Source: Actinomycetota bacterium (lineage in GTDB: Bacteria > Actinomycetota > Actinomycetes > Nanopelagicales > Nanopelagicaceae). From it: a stretch of 6,391 nucleotides of DNA. The first letter of the stretch is position 1, and every line of letters starts with the position of its first letter. Under the pieces are notes generated by a model, which worked only from the letters and a program-made list of their open reading frames with translations, searched no databases and was not told where the DNA came from. Shown here in pieces: positions 5,096 through 6,391 of this stretch. The DNA lies in contig WLMD01000092.1 of the NCBI GenBank assembly GCA_009700405.1, forward strand, positions 1 to 6,391. The letters are read 5' to 3'. Made by a program: the position numbers and the translations under genes.

Positions 5096-6391
5096 ATGGC
5101 CCGCAACTTAGTAAACCTCGAAAGCGTTTCTAAAGCCTTCGATATTAAGCAACTCCTCGATCAGGTATCTCTGGGGATTTCCGAGGGCGACCGAATCGGA
5201 ATTGTTGGTCGAAACGGGTCAGGCAAGAGCACGCTGTTAAAAGTAATGGCTGGGATTGAACCTCCAGATCAAGGTCGAGTTACACGTTCTAATGCAACAC
5301 GAGTGGGATTACTTTCTCAGGTTGATGTAGCCGATATAAATGCCACTGTTCGGGATGTGGTTCTTGGCGATAAAGCCAAACATGAGTGGGCGCGAGATTC
5401 TGGAATCCGAGAAATCTTTGATGGACTTTTCGGTGGCCACTCCGATGAATTGTTCGACCGTAAATTTATTGCCTTATCCGGTGGCGAACGTCGCCGTGTT
5501 GGGTTGGCGAAATTACTCATTGATGATCTTGATTTAATACTTTTGGACGAACCAACTAACCACTTAGATGTTGAGGGAGTGGCATGGCTTTCGCGTCATT
5601 TAAATGAACGAAAAGGATTGGCCGTTGCGGTTATTACGCACGATCGTTGGTTCCTGGATGCGGTGACTGATCGGACGTGGGAAGTCGTTAATGGGAGCGT
5701 AGAAGAATATGACGGCGGATATTCAGCATTCGTTCTAGCCAAAGCAGAACGCGCTCGACAAGCAAGTGCCATGGAAGGTCGACGCAATCAATTAATCCGC
5801 AAAGAATTAGCCTGGCTTCGACGAGGCGCACCAGCGCAAACTGTTAAACCAAAATTTCGAGTCGATGCAGCAAACGAACTCATTTCAACTGAGCCACCTC
5901 CTCGCGATGGCAACGAACTTCTTAGATTCGCACGTAATCGTTTAGGCAATACTGTCTACGAAATTCATCACGCGAAAATTCATGCAGGAGATAAAGAAAT
6001 CCTTGATGATGTTTATTGGAATATCGGCCCAGGGGATCGGATCGGCATGGTCGGCATAAACGGTGCTGGCAAGACCACTCTTATGCGGATGCTCATGGGC
6101 CAAATTAAACCTACGTCAGGCAAATTAGTCACTGGCGTAACCGTAAAACCTGCTTTCTTGACGCAACATTTGGATGAATTGAATCCAGCTTGGCGCGTAC
6201 TCGAAGCAGTCGAAAACATTGCTAATCATGTGGAATTAGGTAATGGAAAAACTCTCTCCGCCTCGCAATTGTGCGAAAGGTTAGGTTTTGACCGTGAATC
6301 ACAATGGACACCAGTTGGAGATCTATCAGGAGGAGAAAAACGCAGGCTCCAATTAACGCGTTTATTGATGGATAGCCCGAACGTTCTATTG
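5096..6391 (+). CDS. ABC-F family ATPase, Uup-like, C-terminus beyond window
   Basis: An open frame of 432 codons from ATG 5096 to the window end with no stop. It encodes two tandem nucleotide-binding domains and no membrane segments, as in ABC-F proteins that act on ribosomes. Domain 1: Walker A GRNGSGKST (38-46), signature LSGGE (127-131), Walker B with LLDEPTNHLD (149-158), switch THDRWF (181-186). The interdomain linker (about 215-270) contains KELAWLRRGAPAQ (236-248) and KPKFR (251-255), the form seen in Uup-like actinobacterial members, and differs from the EttA linker. Domain 2: Walker A GINGAGKTT (320-328) and signature LSGGEKRRL (410-418); the sequence is cut just before the second Walker B. 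The arm insertion in domain 1 is short. Likely role: a housekeeping ABC-F factor that resolves stalled or mispositioned ribosomal complexes or aids ribosome assembly. A drug-resistance ABC-F is less likely, as the linker is not extended. The start fits the first beta strand (NLVNLESVSKAF). Confidence 0.93.
   Translation, partial: MARNLVNLESVSKAFDIKQLLDQVSLGISEGDRIGIVGRNGSGKSTLLKVMAGIEPPDQGRVTRSNATRVGLLSQVDVADINATVRDVVLGDKAKHEWARDSGIREIFDGLFGGHSDELFDRKFIALSGGERRRVGLAKLLIDDLDLILLDEPTNHLDVEGVAWLSRHLNERKGLAVAVITHDRWFLDAVTDRTWEVVNGSVEEYDGGYSAFVLAKAERARQASAMEGRRNQLIRKELAWLRRGAPAQTVKPKFRVDAANELISTEPPPRDGNELLRFARNRLGNTVYEIHHAKIHAGDKEILDDVYWNIGPGDRIGMVGINGAGKTTLMRMLMGQIKPTSGKLVTGVTVKPAFLTQHLDELNPAWRVLEAVENIANHVELGNGKTLSASQLCERLGFDRESQWTPVGDLSGGEKRRLQLTRLLMDSPNVLL

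Noticed and set aside
1..6391. tRNA, rRNA, CRISPR array, insertion sequence or prophage
   Set aside because: No tandem repeat-spacer pattern, terminal inverted repeats, transposase motifs or RNA-gene signatures were seen; almost all the sequence is accounted for by six genes.

Overview
The window is moderate-to-low in GC and densely packed. Nearly all of it is coding, and every intergenic gap is under 100 bp. The protein types (a metal P1B-ATPase with a TPC motif, a free-standing Tat-exported Rieske protein, an ABC-F protein with a Uup-like actinobacterial linker), the short gaps, the weak ribosome binding sites and the -10-like boxes 6-9 nt before start codons suggest a streamlined actinobacterium, perhaps a freshwater planktonic lineage. 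That placement is inference; no rRNA or other marker is present.

Layout, left to right. (1) 1-548, minus: the N-terminal 182 residues of a secreted protein, cut by the left edge, with a signal peptide and a VYLIWYG motif like the plant EXORDIUM/phosphate-induced protein 1 family. (2) 549-646: a short non-coding gap with a G/C-tract inverted repeat resembling a CsoR-type copper operator, overlapping the stop of the next gene. (3) 647-2488, minus: a complete heavy-metal P1B-type ATPase with TPCPL and QEFID metal-site motifs and no soluble metal-binding domain. (4) 2489-2542: a 54-bp divergent promoter region. (5) 2543-3934, plus: a complete metallo-beta-lactamase/beta-CASP ribonuclease-like protein. 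(6) 3937-4380, minus: a Tat-exported Rieske [2Fe-2S] protein, convergent with the nuclease gene and only 2 bp from it. (7) 4402-5028, minus: a DedA-family membrane protein, upstream of the Rieske gene and probably in one operon with it. (8) 5029-5095: a second divergent promoter region. (9) 5096-6391, plus: an ABC-F ATPase cut by the right edge just before its second Walker B motif.

How the genes may work together: the DedA and Rieske genes form a likely two-gene envelope operon. The ATPase and the nuclease share a divergent promoter region and may be co-expressed. The copper-type operator lies between the ATPase and the secreted protein gene, so it may place the secreted gene (or the pair) under metal control. 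No mobile elements, CRISPR arrays, tRNAs or rRNAs were seen. The strongest leads are the metal-operator-like site in front of an EXORDIUM-like secreted protein and the P1B-5-like motif set of the ATPase.
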